This document shows positions 27,827-37,751 of a stretch of 64,000 nucleotides of DNA, one piece after another. Every line of letters starts with the position of its first letter. Within the stretch, counting starts at the first letter, position 1. This DNA is from an uncultured Hyphomicrobiales bacterium (GTDB lineage Bacteria; Pseudomonadota; Alphaproteobacteria; Rhizobiales; Beijerinckiaceae). The notes beneath the pieces are model-generated. The model had not been told where the DNA came from and did no database searches. It saw only the letters and a program-made list of their open reading frames with translations. Position numbers and translations under genes: made by a program. The DNA lies in contig CAIJVU010000036.1 in assembly GCA_903824185.1 (NCBI GenBank), positions 62,001-126,000 of the forward strand. The letters are read 5' to 3'.

Positions 27827-28147
27827 GAATCAAACCATCATTCTCTGGGGCCAGCCTTTTTGGACCGTAAACAAGAGCTAGGCAGTGCCATTTTCCGACA
27901 ATGAGGGCAAGGGGTCTTGGCCAATTTGTCACAAGTGTCATGAAAATTTGTCACTAATCAGCATGTTTTTCCCTCATTCGCGTTGCCATCCAGCGGCGTT
28001 TGTGGTTTTGACATGGGGAAACAGTCTGTGTGCGGGTCTTGTGGCCGGCAGGCGCAGGCCGTAGGAATTGAGCTCGAGTGGATTTTAACGTCGTTCGCAT
28101 TGAAACACGGCTGCCCACTCCGGGCATTCGTGGAAGGAAGGAAAATC
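27827..28147. promoter_or_regulatory. Divergent control region between the IalB gene and ctaC
   Basis: This 321-bp non-coding stretch must hold the promoters for both directions. It contains a direct repeat AATTTGTCAC at 27923-27932 and 27945-27954, with starts 22 bp apart (two helical turns), which could be a regulator site. The ribosome-binding site of ctaC (GGAAGGAAGGAAAATC before ATG) is at the right end. I could not identify a convincing -35/-10 pair, and the open frame through the region shows no recognisable protein. Confidence 0.5.
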
Positions 28148-28987
28148 ATGATCCGTCTGTGGAAACCAGTGGTTCTGCTGTTATTGACGATGGCAATGCC
28201 TGCTCTGGCTGGAAATGGCCAGCCCAGCATGTGGGAAATGAATATGCAGCCGCCTGTCACCGAAGTGGCAGAAGACATCAACAGCCTGCATAATATCCTT
28301 TTGTGGATCATCACTGCCATTTCACTGTTTGTGTTGGGCCTGCTGGTTTACGTGATGGTGCGTTTCAACGAGAAGGCGCATCCCGTCCCCTCCAAGCTCA
28401 CCCATCACACAGGCCTCGAAATCGCCTGGACCCTGATCCCCGCTTTGATCTTGGTGTTTGTGGCCATTCCCTCCTTCCGCCTGCTGCGGTTTGAAGTGGA
28501 ACTGCCCAAGCCCGACATCACCGTGAAGGCCATCGGCCATCAATGGTATTGGTCCTATGAATATGCGGCTGACCAGAATGGCGGCTTTGCTTTCGACAGC
28601 TACATGTTGTCGCGCGAAGAGGCCGTGAAAGCCAACCAGCCTGCTTTGCTGGCCGTTGACAATGAACTGGTCCTGCCTGCTGGCAAAAACATCCTGGTGC
28701 AGGTTCTGGGCGCGGACGTGATCCACAATTTTGCGGTCTCCTCCTTCGGCGTGCGTATGGATGCGGTGCCGGGCCGTTTGAACCAGACCTGGTTCAAGAC
28801 CGACAAAGAAGGCGTCTATTACGGCCAGTGCTCACGTCTGTGCGGCACCAACCATGCCTTCATGCCGATTGCGATCCGGATTGTCTCGCCTGAGAAATAT
28901 GCCGCATGGCTTGTTGAAGCGAAGAAGAAATTCGCATCAGCAGACAGTGCAACGCAGGTTGCGGCCCTGCCTGTGGCGGCGCAGTAA
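28148..28987 (+). CDS. ctaC: Cytochrome c oxidase subunit II, with Arg at the CuA glutamate position
   Basis: This subunit carries the CuA centre that accepts electrons from cytochrome c. From ATG 28148, after a strong GGAAGGAAGG site, it has 279 residues: a signal-type N-terminus (MIRLWKPVVLLLLTMAMPALA), two membrane helices and a periplasmic cupredoxin domain with QWYWSYEY. CuA ligands are His193, Cys228, Cys232, His236 and Met239 in QCSRLCGTNHAFMPI. The residue between the cysteines that is usually Glu (backbone CuA ligand, side-chain Mg ligand) is Arg230. It heads the oxidase cluster. Confidence 0.97.
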   Translation: MIRLWKPVVLLLLTMAMPALAGNGQPSMWEMNMQPPVTEVAEDINSLHNILLWIITAISLFVLGLLVYVMVRFNEKAHPVPSKLTHHTGLEIAWTLIPALILVFVAIPSFRLLRFEVELPKPDITVKAIGHQWYWSYEYAADQNGGFAFDSYMLSREEAVKANQPALLAVDNELVLPAGKNILVQVLGADVIHNFAVSSFGVRMDAVPGRLNQTWFKTDKEGVYYGQCSRLCGTNHAFMPIAIRIVSPEKYAAWLVEAKKKFASADSATQVAALPVAAQ

Positions 28988-29111
28988 CGCCCGCATCGAT
29001 CCTGTGCGTGGCCGGAACCCGTGTCCGGCCCTGCCGCCTCGCCAAAAAGGCGGTGTCTTAAGTTTAAACGTGACTCGATAGAATTCAGACTTCAAACATC
29101 TTGGGATTTAA

Positions 29112-30731
<1,620 letters not shown>

Positions 30732-30742
30732 AAAGTGGCCGG

Positions 30743-30766
30743 ACGGGTGAGACCTCACCCGTTTGA
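30743..30766 (+). terminator. Hairpin 1 after ctaD
   Basis: Nine-bp perfect stem ACGGGTGAG (30743-30751) / CTCACCCGT (30754-30762), with a two-base AC loop and TTTG after it. It begins 12 bp after the ctaD stop and may stabilise the ctaCD mRNA end or terminate weakly. Confidence 0.65.
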
Positions 30767-30780
30767 CTGTGAGAGTTTCA

Positions 30781-30808
30781 AGCGCCGCGGGCCCAAACCT
30801 GCGGCGCT
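30781..30808 (+). repeat. Hairpin 2 in the ctaD-ctaB spacer
   Basis: Eleven-bp stem AGCGCCGCGGG / CCTGCGGCGCT with one G-U pair and a CCCAAA loop, very GC-rich, without a following T run. It is probably a stable mRNA end structure and not a terminator. Confidence 0.6.
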
Positions 30809-30827
30809 TCTCCCGAAAGACCCTCTC

Positions 30828-30873
30828 AAAAAGACCGCAAGACACAGTGTCTGATGCCAAACGGTCTTTTTAA
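30828..30873 (+). terminator. Rho-independent terminator before ctaB
   Basis: An outer stem AAAAAGACCG (30828-30837) / CGGTCTTTTT (30862-30871) encloses an inner hairpin AGACAC-A-GTGTCT, and the last stem bases form the T tract. This is the best of three tandem structures in the 215-bp ctaD-ctaB spacer. It implies that ctaB and its followers have a separate promoter or are read through at reduced level. Confidence 0.75.
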
Positions 30874-30946
30874 GATGGCCTTCTGAGTTCGGTCCGTCTG
30901 AATTCGTCCCTGTTTTCTCCAGTGTCGGTAACAATACGCCCTCCCC

Positions 30947-31927
30947 ATGATGAATGATCAGGCACAGACTTCGACACCTCTGCAACAGGCTGTGATCAGC
31001 CCCGGCACGGCACGCGACTTTTTTGCGTTGCTGAAGCCGCGCGTGATGTCGCTTGTGATCTTCACAGCGCTGGTCGGCATGTTGCTGGCCCCTGTTCCCG
31101 TTCATCCCGTGATCGGATTTGCCGCCCTTCTGGCCATTGCGGTGGGGGCCGGTGCTTCGGGCTGCCTGAATATGTGGTGGGATTCCGATATTGATCAAAT
31201 CATGACACGCACCGCCCGCAGGCCCATCCCTGCCGGTCGGGTGACCCGCGAGGAGGCCCTGTCGTTCGGCATGGTGTTGTCGTTTATTTCGGTCATGGTT
31301 TTGGGCGTCTTTACCAATTGGTTTGCCGCCGGCTTTCTGGCCTTCACGATCTTTTTCTATGTCGTTGTGTATTCGATGTATCTGAAGCGCTCGACCCCGC
31401 AAAATATCGTCATCGGCGGGGCGGCGGGTGCCTTTCCGCCGATGATCGGCTATGCCGCCGTCACGGGGGAGCTGAATCTCGATACGTTCATTTTGTTCGG
31501 TATCATCTTTTTATGGACCCCGCCGCATTTCTGGGCCTTGGCGCTGGTGAAATCAGACGATTATGCCCGCGTGGGTGTGCCGATGCTGCCGGTTGTCGCG
31601 GGGCCCGATGCCACACGGCTGCAAATCCTGCTCTACACTGTGATTCTTGTTCCCTTTGCCGTGCTGCCGTCTTTGCTCGGCTTCGGCGGCTTGGCCTATG
31701 GGCTGACCGCTTTGATCACCGGCGCTTTGCTTTTGGCCTGTGCGGTGCGGGTTTACAGCATGCGCGAGGGGGCTTTGGCCAATCGTGTGGCGATGCAGAT
31801 GTTCGGATTTTCGATCCTGTATCTGTTCTTGTTGTTTGCCGTGTTGCTGGTGGAACGGTTGATGCAGTTAAACGGCCTGCCTTTTATCGCATGGCCGGAT
31901 ATGCTCAGTCTCAAAGGGATGCTGTGA
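30947..31927 (+). CDS. ctaB: Protoheme IX farnesyltransferase (heme o synthase)
   Basis: A UbiA-superfamily membrane prenyltransferase that farnesylates heme b to heme o, the precursor of heme a in this oxidase. The 326-residue protein has about nine membrane segments and the first Asp-rich motif [19 protein letters not shown], with the second loop [20 protein letters not shown] 30947 is one of two adjacent ATGs and lacks a clear ribosome-binding site. It is separated from ctaD by three hairpins and followed after 1 bp by a small membrane-protein gene. Confidence 0.96.
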   Translation: MMNDQAQTSTPLQQAVISPGTARDFFALLKPRVMSLVIFTALVGMLLAPVPVHPVIGFAALLAIAVGAGASGCLNMWWDSDIDQIMTRTARRPIPAGRVTREEALSFGMVLSFISVMVLGVFTNWFAAGFLAFTIFFYVVVYSMYLKRSTPQNIVIGGAAGAFPPMIGYAAVTGELNLDTFILFGIIFLWTPPHFWALALVKSDDYARVGVPMLPVVAGPDATRLQILLYTVILVPFAVLPSLLGFGGLAYGLTALITGALLLACAVRVYSMREGALANRVAMQMFGFSILYLFLLFAVLLVERLMQLNGLPFIAWPDMLSLKGML

Positions 31928-31928
31928 A

Positions 31929-32096
31929 ATGGATAAGCCCGAGCTGAAACCGGCACCGGTTTTTTCCGAACAAGAGCTGAAAATCCGCCAAAGCCGCGCC
32001 ACTGCTATGGCATGGGTACTGGCCGCGCTGGTTTTGTTGTTTTTCATCGTCACCATCGTCAAACTGGGCCCGAATGTGCTCAACAGGCCTTTGTAA
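31929..32096 (+). CDS. Small single-pass membrane protein of the oxidase cluster (CoxF-like)
   Basis: A 55-residue protein, MDKPELKPAPVFSEQELKI onward, with one hydrophobic helix (AMAWVLAALVLLFFIVTIV) and a short tail ending in NVLNRPL. It starts 1 bp after the ctaB stop, and its TAA overlaps the ATG of ctaG (TAATG), so it is surely translated as part of the operon. Similar tiny proteins between ctaB and ctaG are common in alphaproteobacteria; a role in oxidase assembly is inferred from position. Confidence 0.88.
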   Translation: MDKPELKPAPVFSEQELKIRQSRATAMAWVLAALVLLFFIVTIVKLGPNVLNRPL

Positions 32097-32722
32097 TGCG
32101 TGACCTGCCGCTGAACCCCACCCCTTCCATGCAAGACGGGCTTGACCGCAAGCTCAAACGGACCTTGTTCGGCTGTATCGGCTTGGTGGCGGTGATGGTT
32201 GGCGCAGCCTATGCCGCCGTGCCGCTTTATTCCCTGTTTTGCAAACTGACCGGCTTTGCCGGAACGCCGCTGATTGCCAGCGAAAACGGCTCAGTGGTCG
32301 GCTCAAAACAGTTTCTGGTGCAATTTGACTCCAATGTGGCCCCGGGCCTTGCATGGCGCTTTGCGCCCGAACAGCCCAAATTGGAGGTGCGGGTCGGTGA
32401 AACCATGACGGTTTTTTTCCGAATCACCAATTTGAGCGACCGTGAAACCACCGGCATGGCCACTTATAACGTGCAGCCGGAGCTGATCGCACCCTATTTC
32501 AACAAATTGCAATGTTTTTGCTTCAATGAAATGGTGCTGAAACCCCATGAAAGCGTTGACGTGCCAGTTGTTTTTTTCATCGATCCGGAAGCGGCGAAAA
32601 ACCGCGATCTCGATAAAATAGCGGCCATCAGCCTGTCTTATACGTTTTTTGCCTCGAAACGGACTGAAAAACCGTTGGCTGCGGCTAAAGACATAGTGGC
32701 GCAACCCGCGCCAAAACTGTAA
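32096..32722 (+). CDS. ctaG: Cytochrome c oxidase assembly protein CtaG/Cox11
   Basis: A copper chaperone that delivers CuB to subunit I. From ATG 32096, overlapping the stop of the small upstream gene, it has 208 residues: one N-terminal membrane helix (GCIGLVAVMVGAAYAAVPLY) with a conserved Cys in SLFCKLTGF, then a periplasmic Ig-like domain with the copper-binding pair LQCFCFNEMVLKPHE. The longer frame to 32012 lies inside the upstream gene and is not used. Confidence 0.96.
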   Translation: MRDLPLNPTPSMQDGLDRKLKRTLFGCIGLVAVMVGAAYAAVPLYSLFCKLTGFAGTPLIASENGSVVGSKQFLVQFDSNVAPGLAWRFAPEQPKLEVRVGETMTVFFRITNLSDRETTGMATYNVQPELIAPYFNKLQCFCFNEMVLKPHESVDVPVVFFIDPEAAKNRDLDKIAAISLSYTFFASKRTEKPLAAAKDIVAQPAPKL

Positions 32723-32784
32723 AGAAGAGGATGTGAAGGCGCCCGCAAGGGGGCATTCAGACATATTATGCGGAGAAGGAACCC

Positions 32785-33654
32785 ATGAGCGGCGCACATA
32801 GCAACAACCACGACTACCACCTTGTCGACCCGAGCCCATGGCCCTTGGTCGGCTCGATCAGCGCTTTTGTGACTGCCTTCGGCGGGATCATGTGGATGAA
32901 ATCCATGGCAGTGGGTGGCTTGCACCCCGGTCCTGTGATGTTTGGCGCCGGCTTTATCGGCATTCTCTACACCATGCTGTCTTGGTGGAGCGATGTGGTG
33001 AACGAGGCCGAATATCAAGGCCATCACACCCGCGTGGTGCAGCTGCATCACCGCTACGGCATGATCATGTTCATTGCCTCGGAAGTGATGTTCTTCGTGG
33101 CGTGGTTCTGGGCCTTTTTCGACGCCAGCATCTATTCCGGCGAGATCAAGCAGTTCTTGCGCGTTGAATTTACCGGCGGTCATTGGCCCCCCAAGGGCAT
33201 CGAAGTGTTCGATCCCTGGCATTTGCCGCTCATCAACACTTTGTTGTTGCTGCTGTCGGGCACAACCGTGACCTGGGCGCATCATGCCATGCTTGAAAAC
33301 GACCGCAACGGTTTGAAATGGGGCTTGTTCCTCACCGTTCTGCTCGGCATGTTCTTCACCGGCGTGCAGGCGTATGAATATTCCCATGCCGCTTTTGGTT
33401 TCAAAAGCAGCATTTATGGATCAACCTTCTTCATGGCGACCGGCTTTCACGGCGCGCATGTGTTGATCGGGACGATCTTCCTCATCGTCTGCCTGTTCCG
33501 TGCCCTGAAAGGCCATTTCACCGCCGAGCGTCATCTGGGCTTTGAATTTGCCGCTTGGTACTGGCATTTCGTTGACGTGGTGTGGATGTTCCTGTTCCTC
33601 GCCATCTATGTCTGGGGTTCGCAATGGGGTGCGGCCGCAGCGGCCCATCACTAA
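32785..33654 (+). CDS. ctaE: Cytochrome c oxidase subunit III
   Basis: The seven-helix accessory subunit that stabilises the proton-pumping core. The 289-residue product has the conserved [26 protein letters not shown] and [16 protein letters not shown], and [14 protein letters not shown] near the C-terminus. Start is ATG 32785 after GGAGAAGGAACCC, a good ribosome-binding site. It follows ctaG by 62 bp and ends just before a strong terminator. Confidence 0.97.
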   Translation: MSGAHSNNHDYHLVDPSPWPLVGSISAFVTAFGGIMWMKSMAVGGLHPGPVMFGAGFIGILYTMLSWWSDVVNEAEYQGHHTRVVQLHHRYGMIMFIASEVMFFVAWFWAFFDASIYSGEIKQFLRVEFTGGHWPPKGIEVFDPWHLPLINTLLLLLSGTTVTWAHHAMLENDRNGLKWGLFLTVLLGMFFTGVQAYEYSHAAFGFKSSIYGSTFFMATGFHGAHVLIGTIFLIVCLFRALKGHFTAERHLGFEFAAWYWHFVDVVWMFLFLAIYVWGSQWGAAAAAHH

Positions 33655-33672
33655 ATGTGACGCCATTTCCCT

Positions 33673-33701
33673 TTAAAAAGGCGGCAGATGCCGCCTTTTT
33701 T
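33673..33701 (+). terminator. Rho-independent terminator after ctaE
   Basis: Perfect stem AAAAGGCGGC / GCCGCCTTTT with an AGAT loop and a run of six T. It lies about 20 bp after the ctaE stop and should end the ctaB-ctaE transcript. Confidence 0.92.
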
Positions 33702-33750
33702 CTTTTGTGCCCGCCTGTCTCTCCCGCTCACGCTGCCAAAGGTTTGGACC

Positions 33751-34149
33751 ATGACCGACCCCGCTCCCCGTCACAAGAAACCCCATCCGGTTTGGGCCGG
33801 ATTGATGGGGCGCTGCCCCGAATGCGGCAAGGGCAAATTGTTCAAAGGCTTCATGGCCATCGCGCCCCACTGTTCGGAATGCGGGCAAGATTTTTCGCAA
33901 GCGGATTCGGGCGATGGTCCGGCGATTTTCGTGATGCTGATCGCAGGCTTTATCGTCATCGGCGCCATGCTGGTGATTGATACGCTTTACGAGCCGCCCA
34001 TCTGGTTGATGCTGAGCATTTTCATTCCGCTGGCGATCCTTTTGAATATCGGCATGATCCGCCCCTTCAAAGGCGTTTTGGTGACCTTGCAATTCCATCA
34101 CAAGGCCGGACAGGGACGCCAGCAAGACACCGATCCCCCCAACCACTAA
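33751..34149 (+). CDS. DUF983 membrane protein with two CxxC pairs
   Basis: A 132-residue protein with two CxxC motifs (CPECGKGKLF and CSECGQDF), probably a zinc-ribbon-like fold, followed by two membrane helices (IFVMLIAGFIVIGAMLVI and WLMLSIFIPLAILLNIG). AAAGG lies 8 nt before ATG 33751; an earlier ATG at 33688 lies inside the terminator and is rejected. The family is found beside ctaE and SURF1 in alphaproteobacteria, so a role in oxidase assembly is suspected but unproven. Confidence 0.88.
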   Translation: MTDPAPRHKKPHPVWAGLMGRCPECGKGKLFKGFMAIAPHCSECGQDFSQADSGDGPAIFVMLIAGFIVIGAMLVIDTLYEPPIWLMLSIFIPLAILLNIGMIRPFKGVLVTLQFHHKAGQGRQQDTDPPNH

Positions 34150-34153
34150 ACGG

Positions 34154-34906
34154 ATGTTGCGCATGATACGCTCACGCTTTCTGATCCCGCTTGTCACCAC
34201 TGTGATTGTTGAAATCACCTTGATCACGCTGGGCGTGTGGCAGATCGAACGGCGCGACCTCAAACATGCCCTGATTGCGAAGGTCGAGGCAGGGCTCACA
34301 GCCCCCGCCAATCCGCTGCCCGCCTCTGCCGCATGGCCGCGTCTGCCAGCGCTTGAAATCGATTATCAAAAAGTGTTTGCACGCGGCACTTTCCTGCATG
34401 AACGCGAAGCCTATCTTTATATGCTCTATGTAGCGGAAGCAGGCGGCGAGCCCACCCCCGGCTATGCGGTGATCACGCCGTTGCAACTGGAGGAGGGCGG
34501 GATTGTGCTGGTCAATCGCGGCTATGTGCCCACCAGCAAACTCGACCCCGCAAGCCGTGCGCAAGCCCAGACCACAGGCCCCGTCTTGGTGACCGGTCTG
34601 TTACGCAGCAGCGAAAAACGCAACTGGTTTTCACCAGATGACCAATGGGCGAAAAAATTATTCTACACCCGCGACCTCACCGCAATCACCGAGGCGCTTG
34701 GCCTGACCAAACTCGACAAAGGCCCCGTCGCACCGTTTCTTCTGGAAGCCGATGCCACACAAAATGCCGGCGGCTGGCCGAAAGGCGGGCAGACCATCAT
34801 TCAATTCACCGACAATCATCTGCAATATGCCGTGACATGGTTCAGTCTGGCGCTGGGTGTGCTGGTTTTATTTGCCGTCTGGTACAGACAAAACCGTCAC
34901 GCCTGA
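34154..34906 (+). CDS. SURF1-family cytochrome oxidase assembly protein
   Basis: A 250-residue inner-membrane protein with two membrane helices, one at each end (FLIPLVTTVIVEITLITLGVWQ and LQYAVTWFSLALGVLVLFAV), around a periplasmic domain. Conserved SURF1 patterns include LGVWQIERRDLKHALI, GYAVITPLQL and VLVNRGYVP. It helps insert heme a into subunit I. ATG 34154 lies 5 bp after the DUF983 stop. It is the last oxidase gene here. Confidence 0.95.
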   Translation: MLRMIRSRFLIPLVTTVIVEITLITLGVWQIERRDLKHALIAKVEAGLTAPANPLPASAAWPRLPALEIDYQKVFARGTFLHEREAYLYMLYVAEAGGEPTPGYAVITPLQLEEGGIVLVNRGYVPTSKLDPASRAQAQTTGPVLVTGLLRSSEKRNWFSPDDQWAKKLFYTRDLTAITEALGLTKLDKGPVAPFLLEADATQNAGGWPKGGQTIIQFTDNHLQYAVTWFSLALGVLVLFAVWYRQNRHA

Positions 34907-34990
34907 GTTGAAACCAAGCCCCTGCTTGTTATATGCATCGGGCGGCTTTAGTTTAATGGCGATTTTGCTCTCTCAGAGGACTTTACAACC

Positions 34991-36406
34991 GTGCGCTATG
35001 TTTCTACCCGCGGCTTGGCCCCTGCCCTTGGTTTTTCCGATGCTGTTTTAACCGGTCTTGCCCGGGATGGCGGGCTTTATTGGCCCGAGCATTTTGTCTC
35101 GCTGAAAGAGGCCGAGATCGCAGGCTTTGCGGGACAGTCTTACGAGGCGGTTGCGCGCACTGTCCTCAGCCCCTATGCCACAGACATTGAGGTCGCAGAA
35201 CTCAGTGCCATGATCGATCAGGCCTATGCCAGTTTCCGGCATAATGTGGTCTGCCCGCTGGTGCAAATCGGCGACAATCAATTCGTGCTGGAACTGTTTC
35301 ACGGCCCCACCCTCGCCTTCAAAGATGTGGCGATGCAGCTGTTGGGCCGCTTGATGGATCATATCCTCAAAGCCCGTGGCCAACGCGCCACCATTGTCGG
35401 CGCGACATCGGGGGATACAGGCGGGGCGGCGATTGAAGCCTTTTCGGGCCTTGAACAGGTGGATGTGTTTATCCTCTATCCGCATGGGCGGGTCAGCGAG
35501 GTGCAACGCCGGCAAATGACCACCGTCCATGCCGCCAATATCCATGCGCTTGCCGTCGAGGGCACGTTTGATGATTGCCAAGCCCATGTCAAAGCCATGT
35601 TCAATCATCTCACCTTCCGCGACCATTATGCTTTGTCAGGCGTCAATTCGATCAACTGGGCGCGCATCCTCGCGCAAACCGTTTATTATTTCACCGCTGC
35701 CGCCGCTTTGGGGGCGCCGCATCGCCCCGTGAATTTCAGTGTGCCGACGGGGAATTTCGGCGATATTCTGGCAGGCTATGTTGCCAAATCCATGGGCTTG
35801 CCGATCAAGCAATTGATGATTGCCACCAATAGCAATGACATTCTCGCGCGCACCATGGCCACAGGACGCTATGATGTCACGGGCGTGATGCCGACCTCCT
35901 CCCCCTCCATGGATATTCAGGTCTCATCGAATTTCGAACGGCTGTTGTTTGAGGCTTGCGGACGCGATGCAGAGCGCATTCGCCACATGATGGCAGGCCT
36001 TGCGCAAAGCGGCGCCTTCACCATTCCCGATCAGGCGCTTGCAACCATCCGCCACGATTTTGCAGCACTGCGCGCCGATGAAGAAGCCGTGAGCGGGTGC
36101 ATGCGCTGGGTCTTGGACACAACCGGTTATTTGCTTGATCCGCATACGGCGGTGGGTGTTGTGGCCTCCAATGCGCAATTGGACAACGATCCCTCCACGC
36201 CCTCGATTGTTTTGGCGACCGCCCATCCCGCCAAATTCCCCGATGCCGTGAAACAGGCCACCGGCATTCACCCCGCTTTGCCACCGCATCTCGCGGATCT
36301 GCTTGAGCGCAAAGAACATTTTACGGTCTTGGCCAATGATGTCACAGCCATTGAAAGCTTTATTGCCAAACACAGCCGGATCAGCAACGAGAGGCCAAGC
36401 GTTTGA
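34991..36406 (+). CDS. thrC: Threonine synthase
   Basis: A PLP-dependent lyase that converts O-phosphohomoserine to threonine. The 471-residue product has the cofactor Lys in GPTLAFKDVAMQLLG and the phosphate-binding GATSGDTGGAAIEAF. The start is GTG 34991 (RYVSTRGLAPALGF), with AGAGGA 10 nt upstream. Its TGA overlaps the TTG start of the next gene by a TTGA, so translation of the M16 protease is probably coupled. thrB, the preceding pathway step, is found 7 kb further on the other strand. Confidence 0.97.
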   Translation: MRYVSTRGLAPALGFSDAVLTGLARDGGLYWPEHFVSLKEAEIAGFAGQSYEAVARTVLSPYATDIEVAELSAMIDQAYASFRHNVVCPLVQIGDNQFVLELFHGPTLAFKDVAMQLLGRLMDHILKARGQRATIVGATSGDTGGAAIEAFSGLEQVDVFILYPHGRVSEVQRRQMTTVHAANIHALAVEGTFDDCQAHVKAMFNHLTFRDHYALSGVNSINWARILAQTVYYFTAAAALGAPHRPVNFSVPTGNFGDILAGYVAKSMGLPIKQLMIATNSNDILARTMATGRYDVTGVMPTSSPSMDIQVSSNFERLLFEACGRDAERIRHMMAGLAQSGAFTIPDQALATIRHDFAALRADEEAVSGCMRWVLDTTGYLLDPHTAVGVVASNAQLDNDPSTPSIVLATAHPAKFPDAVKQATGIHPALPPHLADLLERKEHFTVLANDVTAIESFIAKHSRISNERPSV

Positions 36407-37713
36407 CAGAAATCGACAACGCGTCCCCCCATGACAGCGGCGTCAAAATCACCCGCCTGCCGTCGGGCTTGCGGATTGTCAGCGAGAGCATGCCGCATCT
36501 CAAAACCGTTTCAGTGGGTCTTTGGATCAGCTGCGGATCGCGGCATGAACAGGCGCATGAACACGGCCTTGCGCATCTGATCGAACATATGGCGTTCAAG
36601 GGCACCAAAAGCCGCAGCGCCCGACAGATTGCCGAAGAGATCGAAAATGTCGGCGGTGACTTGAATGCCGAAACAACGGCTGAAAGCACGGCCTATTTTG
36701 CCCGCGTGATGGGAGAGGATCTGCCGCTGGCTTTGACCATTCTCAGCGACATTGTGGCCAATCCTTTATTTGATGAAACCGAACTCACCCGCGAGAAAGA
36801 CGTGATCTTGCAAGAGATCGCAAGCTATGAGGATAATCCCGAAGAATTGGTGTTTGATTTGTTCATGCAACAGGCCTTCCCCGATCATGCCATCGGACGC
36901 CCTATTCTCGGCTCATCCGCAAGCCTTGCCGCTTTTACGCCGCAACATCTGCATGCCTTTGTTGCCCGCCATTATACGCCCTCCCAAATCGTTGTTGCGG
37001 CAGCAGGAGCGGTTGATCATGACGGTTTGGTGGCCTTGGCCGCAAAGGCTTTGGCGCATCTGCCCGCACCCACAGTGAACAACGCGCAACAGGCGCTCTA
37101 TCAAGGCGGGGATTTGCGCGAAAAACGGCGGCTGGAACAGGTGCATCTTGTGATGGGGGCGCGCGGGGTGAGTTTCAACGATCCCTTGCATGAAGCGCTG
37201 CATGTGCTGGCGCAAATTCTGGGCGGCGGCATGTCCTCGCGCCTGTTTCAGGAGCTGCGGGAAAAGCGCGGCCTTTGCTATGACGTGCATGCCTTTTTCA
37301 CGCCCTTTTCCGATACGGGTATTTTTGGTGTTTACGGCGGCACGGGGACGGACCAGCTCTCTGATTTCATCGAGGTTTTGTTGCAAGAATGGGATCAGAT
37401 CGAGGGTCAACTCGATGAGGCGGAAATCAACCGTGCCAAGGCGCAAATCAAAGTGGGTCTCTTGGTGTCGAGCGAATCCCCCGGTCGGCGTGCGGACCAG
37501 ATCGCCCGCCAAATGCTGGCCTTAAACAGGATCCCGCCACGCGAAGAGCTGATCAAACGGATCGAGGCTGTGGACAGACCCGCCTTGGTCCGCGCCATTC
37601 AAAGTCTCAAAGAAGCCCCCCCGACCCTCGTCATTTTGGGTCCGCAGGGACGTTTATTGAATAAATCGCAATTTAAAGCGCGTTTCAGCCCCAATCTTGT
37701 CACAAAATCCTGA
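36403..37713 (+). CDS. M16-family zinc protease (processing-peptidase-like)
   Basis: A 436-residue pitrilysin-type metalloprotease related to mitochondrial processing peptidase. The inverted zinc motif is HLIEH in HGLAHLIEHMAFKGT, and a downstream Glu (ETTAESTAYFARVM) completes the site. The GGGMSSRLFQELREKRGLCYDV block is typical of the second domain. The start is the TTG overlapping the thrC stop; no other start lies before the conserved LPSGLRIVSE. Single-chain homologues act as homodimers. Pairing with thrC is usual in Hyphomicrobiales. Confidence 0.95.
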   Translation: MTEIDNASPHDSGVKITRLPSGLRIVSESMPHLKTVSVGLWISCGSRHEQAHEHGLAHLIEHMAFKGTKSRSARQIAEEIENVGGDLNAETTAESTAYFARVMGEDLPLALTILSDIVANPLFDETELTREKDVILQEIASYEDNPEELVFDLFMQQAFPDHAIGRPILGSSASLAAFTPQHLHAFVARHYTPSQIVVAAAGAVDHDGLVALAAKALAHLPAPTVNNAQQALYQGGDLREKRRLEQVHLVMGARGVSFNDPLHEALHVLAQILGGGMSSRLFQELREKRGLCYDVHAFFTPFSDTGIFGVYGGTGTDQLSDFIEVLLQEWDQIEGQLDEAEINRAKAQIKVGLLVSSESPGRRADQIARQMLALNRIPPREELIKRIEAVDRPALVRAIQSLKEAPPTLVILGPQGRLLNKSQFKARFSPNLVTKS

Positions 37714-37751
37714 TTTTTCGATCGTCGGCGCGTTAATCTAAATTTGCAGCA

